Shown piece after piece: positions 5,505-12,918 of a stretch of DNA of 12,919 bases. The stretch comes from Treponema sp. Its GTDB lineage: Bacteria; Spirochaetota; Spirochaetia; Treponematales; Treponemataceae. Every line of letters begins with the position of its first letter. Position 1 is the first letter of the stretch. The notes below the pieces were generated by a model, which saw only the letters and a program-made list of their open reading frames with translations, was not told the origin of the DNA and did no database searches. The translations under genes and the position numbers were made by a program. Location of the stretch: NCBI GenBank assembly GCA_024691105.1, contig JAILNY010000025.1, forward strand, positions 1-12,919, written 5' to 3'.

Positions 5505-6761
5505 TTATTTTTCACTAGAATAATCTATACAGCCGTTAACATTTTCAAAATTTATATTACTGATTATTATCGTTCCATCAGGAAGCATAAAAACAACTTC
5601 CGGAATATTTTCTGAGTTCATATCCTCTTTATATTCAAATCTAATAATCCAGTCATTACGTTTTTTATTAGAGTTATCAGAATAAATTTTTACGAGTTGA
5701 ACTGAATATAAAGAAAGTCTGTCGCGCCACATCCACTGATATGCATTGTTTATAAAGTCATCAGCAATCTTTTGCAAATTATTTTCTTTGATATATTTTT
5801 TCAACTCCTGTTCTGTAAAATATTTTTGTTTTGAAATAATTTCCGGTTCAATCTTCCATTCTGAAATTGTTAGATCATCATATCCGGTACTCGCAATTTT
5901 TATCAAATCACTTCTAGAATAATCTGCCTGGTGAATATGCTTTTCATACTCTTTCGTTTCATGAATTGTATTCTTTTCAAAATAATAAAACTCGCCATCA
6001 AGATAAACACGTTCAGGAGGTACATTCAAAAAGTAAATTTTGTTTCCTCGTTTTTCATCAAAATCAAACCACAGATAATTGCCATCTATGTGCGCATTAC
6101 TTTGTATTCCACTGTAGAGTCCTGCAACATCTCCATTAAGCAAGACAGCAATTCTGCTGGTAGCTTTTATCCCTGACGCAGACTTTCCAGAAACATGAAC
6201 ATTCTGATAAAACTCAAAAACTCCAGAGTCGCCTTTAATTTTCCCGATATACTCAAATGCATCATGTTCATAAAAATAATCAGGATAAAGCTTTATAAGA
6301 GATTTCTGGACGGCTTTATCTTTTTCAGGCAACCATGGAATCGTTGTAATAAACAGATTTGATTTTGCCACAGATTTTCTATTGGACTTCATCTTTTTAT
6401 CAGTTGATGTTCCTATAAAATAAACCGTAAAAATTATTGTCTTACCCGGAGCAATAGAGAAAACATCTCTGCCGCCATCCTTAAGAAGATATCCTTTAAG
6501 TATTTTTTCTTTTACATAACCATTATTAAAATCTTCAGGAAAATCTGCTGATAACTTAAATATGATTTGTTTTGAAGAATCATTCTTTATACAAATCGAT
6601 TCTTCATCAATCCATTTTCCGTCTTCAAAATAAATATCCATGTGAGAAGATTTCTCGACAATATATTCCAATGCCGGCGGCATCGACGATCTTTTCATCG
6701 CAGACAGATTGCTCATCACAAAAACTGACAAAACTATTAAAAATATATGACGTAATTTCAT
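5505..6761 (-). CDS. Secreted protein of unknown function (418 aa)
   Basis: I do not recognise this protein. It starts with a typical signal peptide: MKLRH, then a hydrophobic core to about residue 19, with plausible cleavage after NLSA at 21. The mature part is soluble, rich in Lys, Asp, Ile and aromatic residues, and has no further membrane span. The early part (about 35-120) looks beta-rich. The last part alternates charged and hydrophobic stretches and ends with a beta-hairpin-like segment, VVFMLPDGTIIISN. The ribosome site GAGGAA lies four bases before the ATG. It is the last gene of the six-gene minus-strand cluster, 17 bases after its neighbour. Its first eight codons and ribosome site are nearly identical in DNA to those of that neighbour. 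Location is inferred to be the periplasm or outer envelope. Confidence 0.75.
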   Translation of the reverse strand: MKLRHIFLIVLSVFVMSNLSAMKRSSMPPALEYIVEKSSHMDIYFEDGKWIDEESICIKNDSSKQIIFKLSADFPEDFNNGYVKEKILKGYLLKDGGRDVFSIAPGKTIIFTVYFIGTSTDKKMKSNRKSVAKSNLFITTIPWLPEKDKAVQKSLIKLYPDYFYEHDAFEYIGKIKGDSGVFEFYQNVHVSGKSASGIKATSRIAVLLNGDVAGLYSGIQSNAHIDGNYLWFDFDEKRGNKIYFLNVPPERVYLDGEFYYFEKNTIHETKEYEKHIHQADYSRSDLIKIASTGYDDLTISEWKIEPEIISKQKYFTEQELKKYIKENNLQKIADDFINNAYQWMWRDRLSLYSVQLVKIYSDNSNKKRNDWIIRFEYKEDMNSENIPEVVFMLPDGTIIISNINFENVNGCIDYSSEK

Positions 6762-6775
6762 TTTATTCCTCGCTT
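6739..6775. repeat. Gene-start repeat, copy 1 (37 bp)
   Basis: This 37-bp stretch matches 7260-7296 at 35 of 37 positions (differences at 6765 and 6770). On the minus strand it covers the ribosome site, the ATG at 6761 and the first codons encoding MKLRHIF. Identity ends inside the signal-like hydrophobic segment, after which the two proteins share only hydrophobic character. Confidence 0.85.
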
Positions 6776-6778
6776 TTG

Positions 6779-7282
6779 TTAAAAACCAATTATTTTAGAC
6801 CATACAAATATTCCACTTCCAAATCCTGCAAAACAAGTAAATAAAGTCAAAAGCCAATCTACAGGTCTAAATAATAATTCCGCATTTCCAGCAAATTTAA
6901 AAGTGTGATTAAAAACCTTTTCAGAAACTAAATACAAAATATTGTAAATAACTATAATAAATGGGATACAAAAGAGAATTATGAATGAAACTTTGATATT
7001 TTGAGGAATCTTAAATTTTCCAACATATAATGAAGCTAACGAAATCAAAACTGCTACAATAAAATAAACTATTTCTATAACTTTTTTTCCATCTTCTTTT
7101 TCGCTTTCACAACTTGTCACAACTACGACAAAAAAACTAAGACAATAAATAATCAATAAATTTTCCACAACGTCTGAATAAAAAAATTGCTGAAAATCAA
7201 TATTAAATGAAAAAACAAATGGAAAAAATATCACAATAGATAAAATACATAAAAAAATAAAAAATATATGACGTAATTTCAT
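6779..7282 (-). CDS. Five-helix membrane protein of unknown function
   Basis: I do not recognise this 167-residue protein. Hydrophobic segments lie at about 5-25, 40-57, 69-88, 98-118 and 143-162, separated by short loops; the charged loop SCESEKEDGKK is at 57-67. It opens with MKLRHIF, as does its downstream neighbour. A GGGGAA ribosome site precedes the ATG by four bases. It starts 12 bases after the stop of the 152-residue gene and ends 17 bases before the 418-residue gene, which fits one operon. It is strongly A/T-rich, more so than the housekeeping genes on either side of the cluster. Confidence 0.75.
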   Translation of the reverse strand: MKLRHIFFIFLCILSIVIFFPFVFSFNIDFQQFFYSDVVENLLIIYCLSFFVVVVTSCESEKEDGKKVIEIVYFIVAVLISLASLYVGKFKIPQNIKVSFIILFCIPFIIVIYNILYLVSEKVFNHTFKFAGNAELLFRPVDWLLTLFTCFAGFGSGIFVWSKIIGF

Positions 7283-7296
7283 TTTGTTCCCCGCTT
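7260..7296. repeat. Gene-start repeat, copy 2 (37 bp)
   Basis: This is the second copy of the repeat at 6739-6775. It spans the ribosome site and first codons of the 167-residue membrane protein and overlaps by two bases the stop codon (7295-7297) of the preceding gene. Confidence 0.85.
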
Positions 7297-7753
7297 AAAC
7301 TGAGATAATTTCCCAATGGCTATTTACAAATTCATACTTCCAGAACAAACTTGTAATATCTCCGCAAAATCCAAACATCTTATGTAAAAAATTTTTCTTT
7401 TTTATCAAAATCTTTTTCAAAGCAGGATTCACAAAATAAATATTTTCTTTTGTATAAATTTCAAGTTCATAAAATTCTTGTACAGCTGTACTTTCAAAAA
7501 AAGGAATTTTATTAATAAATGATAATAAATTAATAAACTCATCATCCGAATATGAAGTTTTCCCAATACATTTTTTCATAGTTTCTATGACATCTAAATT
7601 TGAATACCCATCTTCCAAAAGATTTGCTTCCCAATAGGTCTCATCTGTTGCCATAAAACAGCGCAAAGAAATTTCTTTATAACCTGCTAAAACAGATTTT
7701 AAATATTCTGTAAGTTCAAAACTTGTTTCAAAGTTTTTTGTCGTTAGATTCAT
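7295..7753 (-). CDS. Small soluble protein of unknown function (152 aa)
   Basis: I do not recognise this protein. It has no signal peptide or membrane span, so it is probably cytosolic. Aromatic and acidic residues are frequent (for example TDETYWEANLLEDGYSN at about 37-53). A basic patch, KKILIKKKNFLHK (about 112-124), precedes a Phe/Trp-rich end (GDITSLFWKYEF). Its ATG overlaps the stop of the upstream gene as ATGA (7750-7753), so the two are probably translationally coupled and made in fixed ratio. An AGGA ribosome site lies within the end of the upstream gene. A small soluble protein coupled to another unknown would fit a partner or immunity-type protein, but there is no direct evidence for that. 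Confidence 0.72.
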   Translation of the reverse strand: MNLTTKNFETSFELTEYLKSVLAGYKEISLRCFMATDETYWEANLLEDGYSNLDVIETMKKCIGKTSYSDDEFINLLSFINKIPFFESTAVQEFYELEIYTKENIYFVNPALKKILIKKKNFLHKMFGFCGDITSLFWKYEFVNSHWEIISV

Positions 7754-8514
7754 ATTCCTAAATTAAATCCTTTTTTTGACATATGTTCTTTAAATTTTCT
7801 AAATAATTTCTGTGCTCTTATTCTTGAAAAAATACCTTTAGATTTAAAAATTATTCTTACAGTCGAATCACGTAAACAAAAATCAAAATACGGCAAGTCA
7901 GAACTCTTATTTATTAAACTGAATATACTTCCACCTTCAAACCAACTGCCTAAACAGTTTGAAAAAGATATTCTTTCGCCATTAGAAAAAACAAGCTCAT
8001 TCTCATCTATTAATGAAATCTCTGAATAATCTACAAGTTTAGGCTCTGGCAAAAGCCATGGAATTTTGAAAGACAAAATCAATGAGCACACAGGTCTAGG
8101 AAAAGAATCGTCCTCTATAATCATTTCATCAATAAAATCTACACAAAAATTTCCATCAACCTCAAATTCATTTTCATTACTTCTCTTATAAGACTTACTT
8201 CCATCCTTATGAGTTTTTTCTATTTCTTTCTCGCCACCTTCTATAATAGTTCCATAAAAAAGCGTAAACCCACCATAAACACAAAATCCGTTTTCATGCT
8301 CATCTGCAGAATATACCTCTTGAATTTTTCTCGGGTCTATACCAAGTTTATCAAAAAAAGATTTTATTTTATCTGAAAATTTTTCAACAGCGAGACTATA
8401 ATTCCTGCAATTTTCACAAGAGCAGCTTTCATTAACTAAGGGTTCAGTCTTATAATATTCACGTGTTTTTTCGACATCTACATCAATTTTATTTTTCCCA
8501 AATTGAACTATCAC
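7750..8514 (-). CDS. Unknown protein with N-terminal CxCxxC cluster (254 aa)
   Basis: This soluble 254-residue protein has no signal peptide. Near the N-terminus it carries a compact cysteine cluster, CSCENCRNYS (Cys31, Cys33, Cys36), followed by a helix-like stretch and FFDKLGIDPRKIQEVY, then YGGFTLFYGTI. I recall uncharacterised Firmicutes proteins with the same order (CxCxxCRN, then LGID, then a GG-containing strand), but cannot name a family. Three closely spaced cysteines suggest metal binding or redox activity; a fourth ligand is not obvious. The middle is acidic (FIDEMIIEDDSF) and the C-terminus basic (KSKGIFSRIRAQKLFRKF). The start is GTG at 8514, supported by GGAG (about 8523-8526) eight bases upstream. 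It overlaps the next gene by four bases and follows the DUF4846 gene by 26. Confidence 0.75.
   Translation of the reverse strand: MIVQFGKNKIDVDVEKTREYYKTEPLVNESCSCENCRNYSLAVEKFSDKIKSFFDKLGIDPRKIQEVYSADEHENGFCVYGGFTLFYGTIIEGGEKEIEKTHKDGSKSYKRSNENEFEVDGNFCVDFIDEMIIEDDSFPRPVCSLILSFKIPWLLPEPKLVDYSEISLIDENELVFSNGERISFSNCLGSWFEGGSIFSLINKSSDLPYFDFCLRDSTVRIIFKSKGIFSRIRAQKLFRKFKEHMSKKGFNLGI
7760..7777. repeat. 18-bp repeat, copy 1 (within the 254-aa gene end)
   Basis: AAATTAAATCC followed by seven T occurs identically here and at 9408-9425. Here it encodes KKGFNL near the end of the CxCxxC protein and lies just upstream of the coupled start of the 152-residue gene. At the other site it is the ribosome-binding leader of the DUF4846 gene. 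It is low in complexity, so chance is possible. Confidence 0.6.
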
Positions 8515-8540
8515 TTTTTATACTCCAGAATTTTGTTTCC

Positions 8541-9407
8541 CTAAAACTTTTTCAAGCTTCCCTTATCAAAATGCCACTCTGGCGTTGTAAGATCACTGTC
8601 TTCAACATAATACCACGGACTTATATCATCATAACTTTTTAAAACATGAAATTCCTGGGACGGCATATAACTCTGACCAAGCATCATAATTTTTTTGCCG
8701 TTAGCCTTATTTACAGCAACATCAAGTACTAAAACGACATGCCCCGGGCTTGCGCCATAAATAAAAAAGTTTCCACCTTCAATTTCTCCGATCGACGCCT
8801 TTTTAGCTTCTTTAGAAAGCGAATATGTTCCGGCATACGCATAAATAAATTTTAGATATGAATCAAACACATCGCGACCATATCCTTTTTTATAACCATT
8901 TTTCCATGACGCATCGTTTCCGCTTACAACAAGACGTTCACCTTTTGCATAGCGATCAAACGGAACTTCCATTCCATTAGTAATATGAAAACTAATTTCA
9001 TCATAGCGCTTTGCTTCGTATAGATATTCAGCACGAAGCTTTATAACAGCATCTGCACACTGAATCAAATCTTCATTCAAAAGCGGCATGTCAAAAACTG
9101 AAACATACACATTGTGATTTTTCTTTCTGCCATCATAAAGTAAAACCGGTTCACCAAAATCTTTTAACGGATAATACCTCAAATATTCAGCAAACGAATT
9201 TTTATCATATTCCATCCGTTCAAAACCATCCGGCACATCAAAGCGCGAAACAATGTTGCATTCTTCTTTATTCACTTTTAATTTTTTATTTTGTTCAACT
9301 TTAATTTCTGTGGAATTTACAGAATCTCCACGACTCTTTGAAAACAAAACTACACTACAAAATAGAGAACATATTACAAAAATAAAAAGTACTAAAAGTT
9401 TTTTCAT
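8541..9407 (-). CDS. DUF4846-family secreted or membrane-anchored protein
   Basis: A 288-residue protein recognised as DUF4846 from a series of segments that match the family as I remember it: FAEYLRYYPLK (72-82), PVLLYDGR (87-94), QCADAVIKLRAEYLY (116-130), RYDEISFHITNG (134-145), IYAYAGTYSLSKE (188-200), SPGHVVLVLDVAV (220-232) and LGQSYMPSQEFHVL (243-256). The N-terminus (MKKLLVLFIFVICSLFCSVV) is a signal peptide or membrane anchor; SLFC could be a relaxed spirochaetal lipobox. The family has no established function known to me. Cys117 at the start of a helix and His223 on a strand resemble the Cys/His pair of papain-like enzymes, which is inference only. An AAGGAT ribosome site lies upstream of the ATG. 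Length is usual for the family, so it appears intact. Confidence 0.85.
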   Translation of the reverse strand: MKKLLVLFIFVICSLFCSVVLFSKSRGDSVNSTEIKVEQNKKLKVNKEECNIVSRFDVPDGFERMEYDKNSFAEYLRYYPLKDFGEPVLLYDGRKKNHNVYVSVFDMPLLNEDLIQCADAVIKLRAEYLYEAKRYDEISFHITNGMEVPFDRYAKGERLVVSGNDASWKNGYKKGYGRDVFDSYLKFIYAYAGTYSLSKEAKKASIGEIEGGNFFIYGASPGHVVLVLDVAVNKANGKKIMMLGQSYMPSQEFHVLKSYDDISPWYYVEDSDLTTPEWHFDKGSLKKF

Positions 9408-9425
9408 AAATTAAATCCTTTTTTT
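9408..9425. repeat. 18-bp repeat, copy 2 (leader of the DUF4846 gene)
   Basis: Identical to 7760-7777. On the minus strand it contains the GGAT ribosome site and abuts the ATG at 9407. An upstream ATG at 9428 opens a five-codon frame (MKKRI, stop) that ends three bases before the gene, so a coupled mini-frame is possible. Confidence 0.6.
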
Positions 9426-9460
9426 CATCTTACTATCATACCATATTTCAATCCGTTATG

Positions 9461-9850
9461 TTATTCTCTTTCCCAACTGCTCAAAAGGTAATAAAATGGA
9501 AACGTTGCAAGGTGTGCAAATCCTGCTTTTAGTCTTGTGCGACTTTCATCTTTAAGTGGAAATGGGGACTTTAACTGAACAACAGATGCAACGTCCCCAT
9601 CGGATAGTTCGCGGTTTAAGCCCCATGCAAGCGGATATGCAATCAATAATATAATCGGAACAAAAATCACAAATAAATGGTTTATTGAATAAAAATCAAT
9701 TCCTGCAATCAAACAAAAACCAAGATTGTCGATAATCGAGATAATTCTATGTACTATCTTAAATTTCTTAGTAAAGTGATATAGAACAAATAAAATCACA
9801 TTCACCAAAACATAAATTAAAATATAATTAATAATTTTATCTTCTTCCAT
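9461..9850 (-). CDS. Small membrane protein of unknown function (129 aa)
   Basis: I do not recognise this protein. Hydrophobic segments lie at about 7-26 and 44-76 (probably two spans), with a basic loop KKFKIVHR between them. A polar region from about 80 (NRELSDGDVASVVQLKS) is followed by a short aromatic C-terminal segment (FPFYYLLSSW). GGATGAAGG lies directly before the ATG at 9850 as a ribosome site. It is the first gene of the minus-strand cluster, starting 44 bases after the terminator hairpin of rpoC and 53 bases before the DUF4846 gene. No convincing promoter is seen in this short gap; TAGAAT (9890-9895, minus strand) without a good -35 is the best candidate. Readthrough from rpoC is the alternative. 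Confidence 0.7.
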   Translation of the reverse strand: MEEDKIINYILIYVLVNVILFVLYHFTKKFKIVHRIISIIDNLGFCLIAGIDFYSINHLFVIFVPIILLIAYPLAWGLNRELSDGDVASVVQLKSPFPLKDESRTRLKAGFAHLATFPFYYLLSSWERE

Positions 9851-9893
9851 CCTTCATCCTTAAAAATTCACTTCCGATTTAACCCCTACATTC

Positions 9894-9931
9894 TAAAAAA
9901 AACGCCCGCACTTCATTTAAAAGCACGGGCG
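9894..9931 (-). terminator. Intrinsic terminator of rpoC
   Basis: On the minus strand CGCCCGTGCTT (9931-9921) pairs with AAGTGCGGGCG (9913-9903) with two G-T wobbles and a seven-base loop, followed by a run of eight T (9902-9895). It lies 23 bases after the rpoC stop codon and separates rpoC from the unknown cluster on the same strand. Confidence 0.88.
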
Positions 9932-9954
9932 CTTTATTCAGCAATTACAATCTA

Positions 9955-12918
9955 CTAGTCAGAATCCTCTGCTTCGTAGTTTGGTTCTTCAACATGAGTA
10001 ATCTGCTGCTCCTGTTCTTTTTCAAGACGGCGCTGTTCAAGAACTTCGTTCATCTTTATATCCAAGTCCATATCGCTTGAGTCATAAAGCTTAACGCCTT
10101 TGTAGTTCTTAATACCAGTACCAGCAGGAATCATATGACCAATTGCTACGTTCTCTTTAATACCGTGCAATCCGTCTGTAGCTCCGGCGATAGCAGCGTT
10201 TGTAAGTACGCGTGTTGTTTCCTGGAATGATGCGGCAGAAATGAATGAGTCTACATTCAAAGATGCCTTTGTAATACCCTGGAACATTGGGCGACCAACT
10301 GCTGGCTGACCACCTTCTGCTACAACGCGTGCATTTTCTTCATGGAAGCGGTACTTGTCTACCTGCTGTCCGTAGATAAAGTGTGTATCACCTACAGCAA
10401 CAATCTCTACTTTGCGGAGCATCTGGCGAACGATAATACCGATGTGCTTATCGTTGATAGATACACCCTGAGCGCGGTATACCGACTGAATCTCGTCCAT
10501 AAGGTAATTCTGCAATGCATTTTCACCAAGAATTGCAAGAATATCGTGTGGGCTTGGAGCTCCGTCACAGAGGCGCTCACCAGCTTCTACAGTATCACCA
10601 TCACGAACAAGCATACGTTTTGTCATCGGAATAAGATGATCAAATACGCGTCCATATTTATCTTCTACAGTAATCTTTCTCTTACCTTTTGTAACTTCCT
10701 TGAACTTAACAGTTCCGGAAATCTGAGCAAGTACTGTAGGAACTTTTGGTTTACGAGCTTCAAAGAGTTCTGATACACGAGGAAGACCACCAGTAATATC
10801 GTTTGTCTTTGCAGCTTCTTTTGGCATCTTAGCAAGGATGTCACCTGCAGCAACCTTTTTCTTGTCGTTAACAAGCAAAAGAGCTCCAGAAGGTAAGAAA
10901 TAGCTTCCCTTTTCGTTACCATCGTTATCTGTAATAAGAATACGTGGCTGCATTCCTTCAAGGTGAAGGTCAGAAATCAAGCGTTCTTCTTTTTCAGAAG
11001 TTTTGTCAATCTTAACTTCGAGAGTTGAACCTTCAATGATATCTTCATAGTGAACGTATCCGTCAACTTCAGCAATGATTGGATCACTTGATGTATCAAA
11101 TTCTCCAAGAGTCTGATTTGCTTCTACAAAGTCACCTGCTTTACAGAATACTGTTGAACCGTTTGCAATTTCGATCTTCTGTACATTGCTTGCAAGGTAT
11201 ACGTGTGTCTTTGTTACAATTACACGAGCCTTGTCGCTTGCAAGAACATCTTCACCCTTGCGGCTGATAATTACACTGTCCTTCTTAACTCTGTCGCCAT
11301 CATTTACAGCAACTTTGTCACCTTTCTGAACTTCGTAAGTATTAAGAATGCGTGATACATTCATATAACCTTTACGAGTAAAGAGCCAGTTCTTGTCTTT
11401 TGTAACAACATGTGTACCAACAACTTCTTCGATAATTGCAGGATACTTAAGTACAATGCGGTTATCTTCTGTTGCCTTAGATGCAGTACCTCCGACGTGG
11501 AATGTACGCATGGTAAGCTGTGTACCAGGCTGACCGATTGACTGAGCAGCAATAATACCAACTGCTTCACCAATTTCAACGATCTTGTTGCGTGCAAGGT
11601 TCTTTCCGTAACACTTAACACAGATACCGTGTTTAGCTTCACAAGTAAGTACTGTGCGGAGTTTAACCTTTTCAACACCAGCATCTTCAATCTGTTTTGC
11701 AAGTTCATCTGTAATGTAAGAGTTAACGTCACAGATAAGTTCACCAGTCATCGGGTCAACTACACGTTCAATTGTAAAGTGACCAACGATACGGTCTGCA
11801 AGGTGTTCAATAATTTCATCACCGTTCTTAATAGCAGTGTAATCAATACCGTTGATTGTTCCACAGTCATCTTCGTTTACAACAACATCCTGAGCAACAT
11901 CAACAAGACGACGAGTCATGTAACCGGCGTCGGCTGTCTTAAGAGCAGTATCTGAAAGACCTTTGCGGGCACCAGATGTAGAGATGAAGTATTCGATAAC
12001 CGAAAGACCTTCATAGAAGTTTGAACGGATTGGAAGTTCAATGATGTCACCGTTAGGTTTAGCCATCAAACCACGCATTGCGGCCAACTGAGAAATCTGC
12101 TTAGAAGAACCGCGGGCACCAGATGTAGCCATCATGTAAATTGTGTTAAATCCATCCTTGTCTTTAGCAAGGTTATCCATCATTATCTTTGTAAGCTCTT
12201 CGTTAGTACGAGACCAAAGGTCAGTTACTTTGTTGTAACGCTCTTCAGCTGTCATAACACCACGAGCATAGTCGTTAACGATCTTTTCAACTTCTTTGTT
12301 TGCTTTTTCTACCATTGTCTTCTTTTCTGGTGGAATGATGATATCATCCATAGAAAGAGTTGCACCGTAGAAAGTAGCGTTCTTGTATCCAACTGCTTTG
12401 ATTGCATCAAGCATCTGGATTGTAAGCCATGCACCCTGGTTGTGGAATACAGTCTCAATCATCTTTTTGAGAGCTTTATCACCAAGCTGTTTGTTTACAT
12501 AGTTTACGTCATCAGGCATTGCTTCGTTGAATGCAAGAGTACCGGCAGTAGTTTCAATTACATCGCCTTTTTTGAATGCACCTTCAAATGAATCTTTAGG
12601 TGCAGGAACTTTAATTGCTGCCTGCCATTCAATATTTCCACATTCAGCTGCCATGCGAACTTCATCAGGAGTAGAGAATCTCTTTCCTGTTCCCTTTGCA
12701 TTTGGCTTAACTGCAGTCATGTAGTAAATACCAAGGACCATATCCTGTGACGGACCAACGATTGCGTTACCGTTAGCAGGGTCAAGAAGGTTTCTTGCAG
12801 AAAGCATCAATGTCCAGCATTCCATCTGTGCTGCGTGAGTAAGTGGAACGTGGATAGCCATCTGGTCACCATCAAAGTCGGCGTTAAACGCTTTACAAGC
12901 AAGAGGATGAAGCTTAAG
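9955..12918 (-). CDS. rpoC: RNA polymerase subunit beta' (RpoC), 5' partial
   Basis: The visible 987 residues are the central and C-terminal parts of the catalytic beta' subunit; about 430 N-terminal residues lie beyond the window end, judging by a usual length near 1400. The frame stays open upstream of the internal ATG at 12861 and includes the catalytic Mg2+ motif NADFDGDQ (12862-12885). Next come the secondary-channel and bridge-helix region (ATSGARGSSKQ, then SGARKGLSDTALKTADAGY), the second zinc site (DDCGT, then CEAKHGICVKC, giving all four cysteines), the trigger-loop region (GIIAAQSIGQPGTQ, then MRTFHVGG) and the conserved C-terminal segment ASFQETTRVLTNAAIAGATD. The protein ends in an acidic tail with tandem TAG stops (9955-9957 and 9952-9954). 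It follows rpoB in most bacteria; that part is outside. Codon use is more GC-rich than in the neighbouring cluster. Confidence 0.98.
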   Translation of the reverse strand, partial: LKLHPLACKAFNADFDGDQMAIHVPLTHAAQMECWTLMLSARNLLDPANGNAIVGPSQDMVLGIYYMTAVKPNAKGTGKRFSTPDEVRMAAECGNIEWQAAIKVPAPKDSFEGAFKKGDVIETTAGTLAFNEAMPDDVNYVNKQLGDKALKKMIETVFHNQGAWLTIQMLDAIKAVGYKNATFYGATLSMDDIIIPPEKKTMVEKANKEVEKIVNDYARGVMTAEERYNKVTDLWSRTNEELTKIMMDNLAKDKDGFNTIYMMATSGARGSSKQISQLAAMRGLMAKPNGDIIELPIRSNFYEGLSVIEYFISTSGARKGLSDTALKTADAGYMTRRLVDVAQDVVVNEDDCGTINGIDYTAIKNGDEIIEHLADRIVGHFTIERVVDPMTGELICDVNSYITDELAKQIEDAGVEKVKLRTVLTCEAKHGICVKCYGKNLARNKIVEIGEAVGIIAAQSIGQPGTQLTMRTFHVGGTASKATEDNRIVLKYPAIIEEVVGTHVVTKDKNWLFTRKGYMNVSRILNTYEVQKGDKVAVNDGDRVKKDSVIISRKGEDVLASDKARVIVTKTHVYLASNVQKIEIANGSTVFCKAGDFVEANQTLGEFDTSSDPIIAEVDGYVHYEDIIEGSTLEVKIDKTSEKEERLISDLHLEGMQPRILITDNDGNEKGSYFLPSGALLLVNDKKKVAAGDILAKMPKEAAKTNDITGGLPRVSELFEARKPKVPTVLAQISGTVKFKEVTKGKRKITVEDKYGRVFDHLIPMTKRMLVRDGDTVEAGERLCDGAPSPHDILAILGENALQNYLMDEIQSVYRAQGVSINDKHIGIIVRQMLRKVEIVAVGDTHFIYGQQVDKYRFHEENARVVAEGGQPAVGRPMFQGITKASLNVDSFISAASFQETTRVLTNAAIAGATDGLHGIKENVAIGHMIPAGTGIKNYKGVKLYDSSDMDLDIKMNEVLEQRRLEKEQEQQITHVEEPNYEAEDSD

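Noticed and set aside
5931..6844. Plus-strand frames opposite the 418-aa and 167-aa genes
   Set aside because: They are AT-rich antisense frames without ribosome sites, while the minus-strand genes have good ribosome sites, signal or membrane segments and operon spacing.
4923..9850. Mobile genetic element or prophage
   Set aside because: There is no integrase, transposase, phage gene, terminal repeat or tRNA attachment site; AT-richness and unknown genes alone are insufficient.
10342..11955. Plus-strand frames of up to 143 codons opposite rpoC
   Set aside because: The minus strand encodes a continuous, strongly conserved RpoC; these antisense frames are by-products of its codon use.
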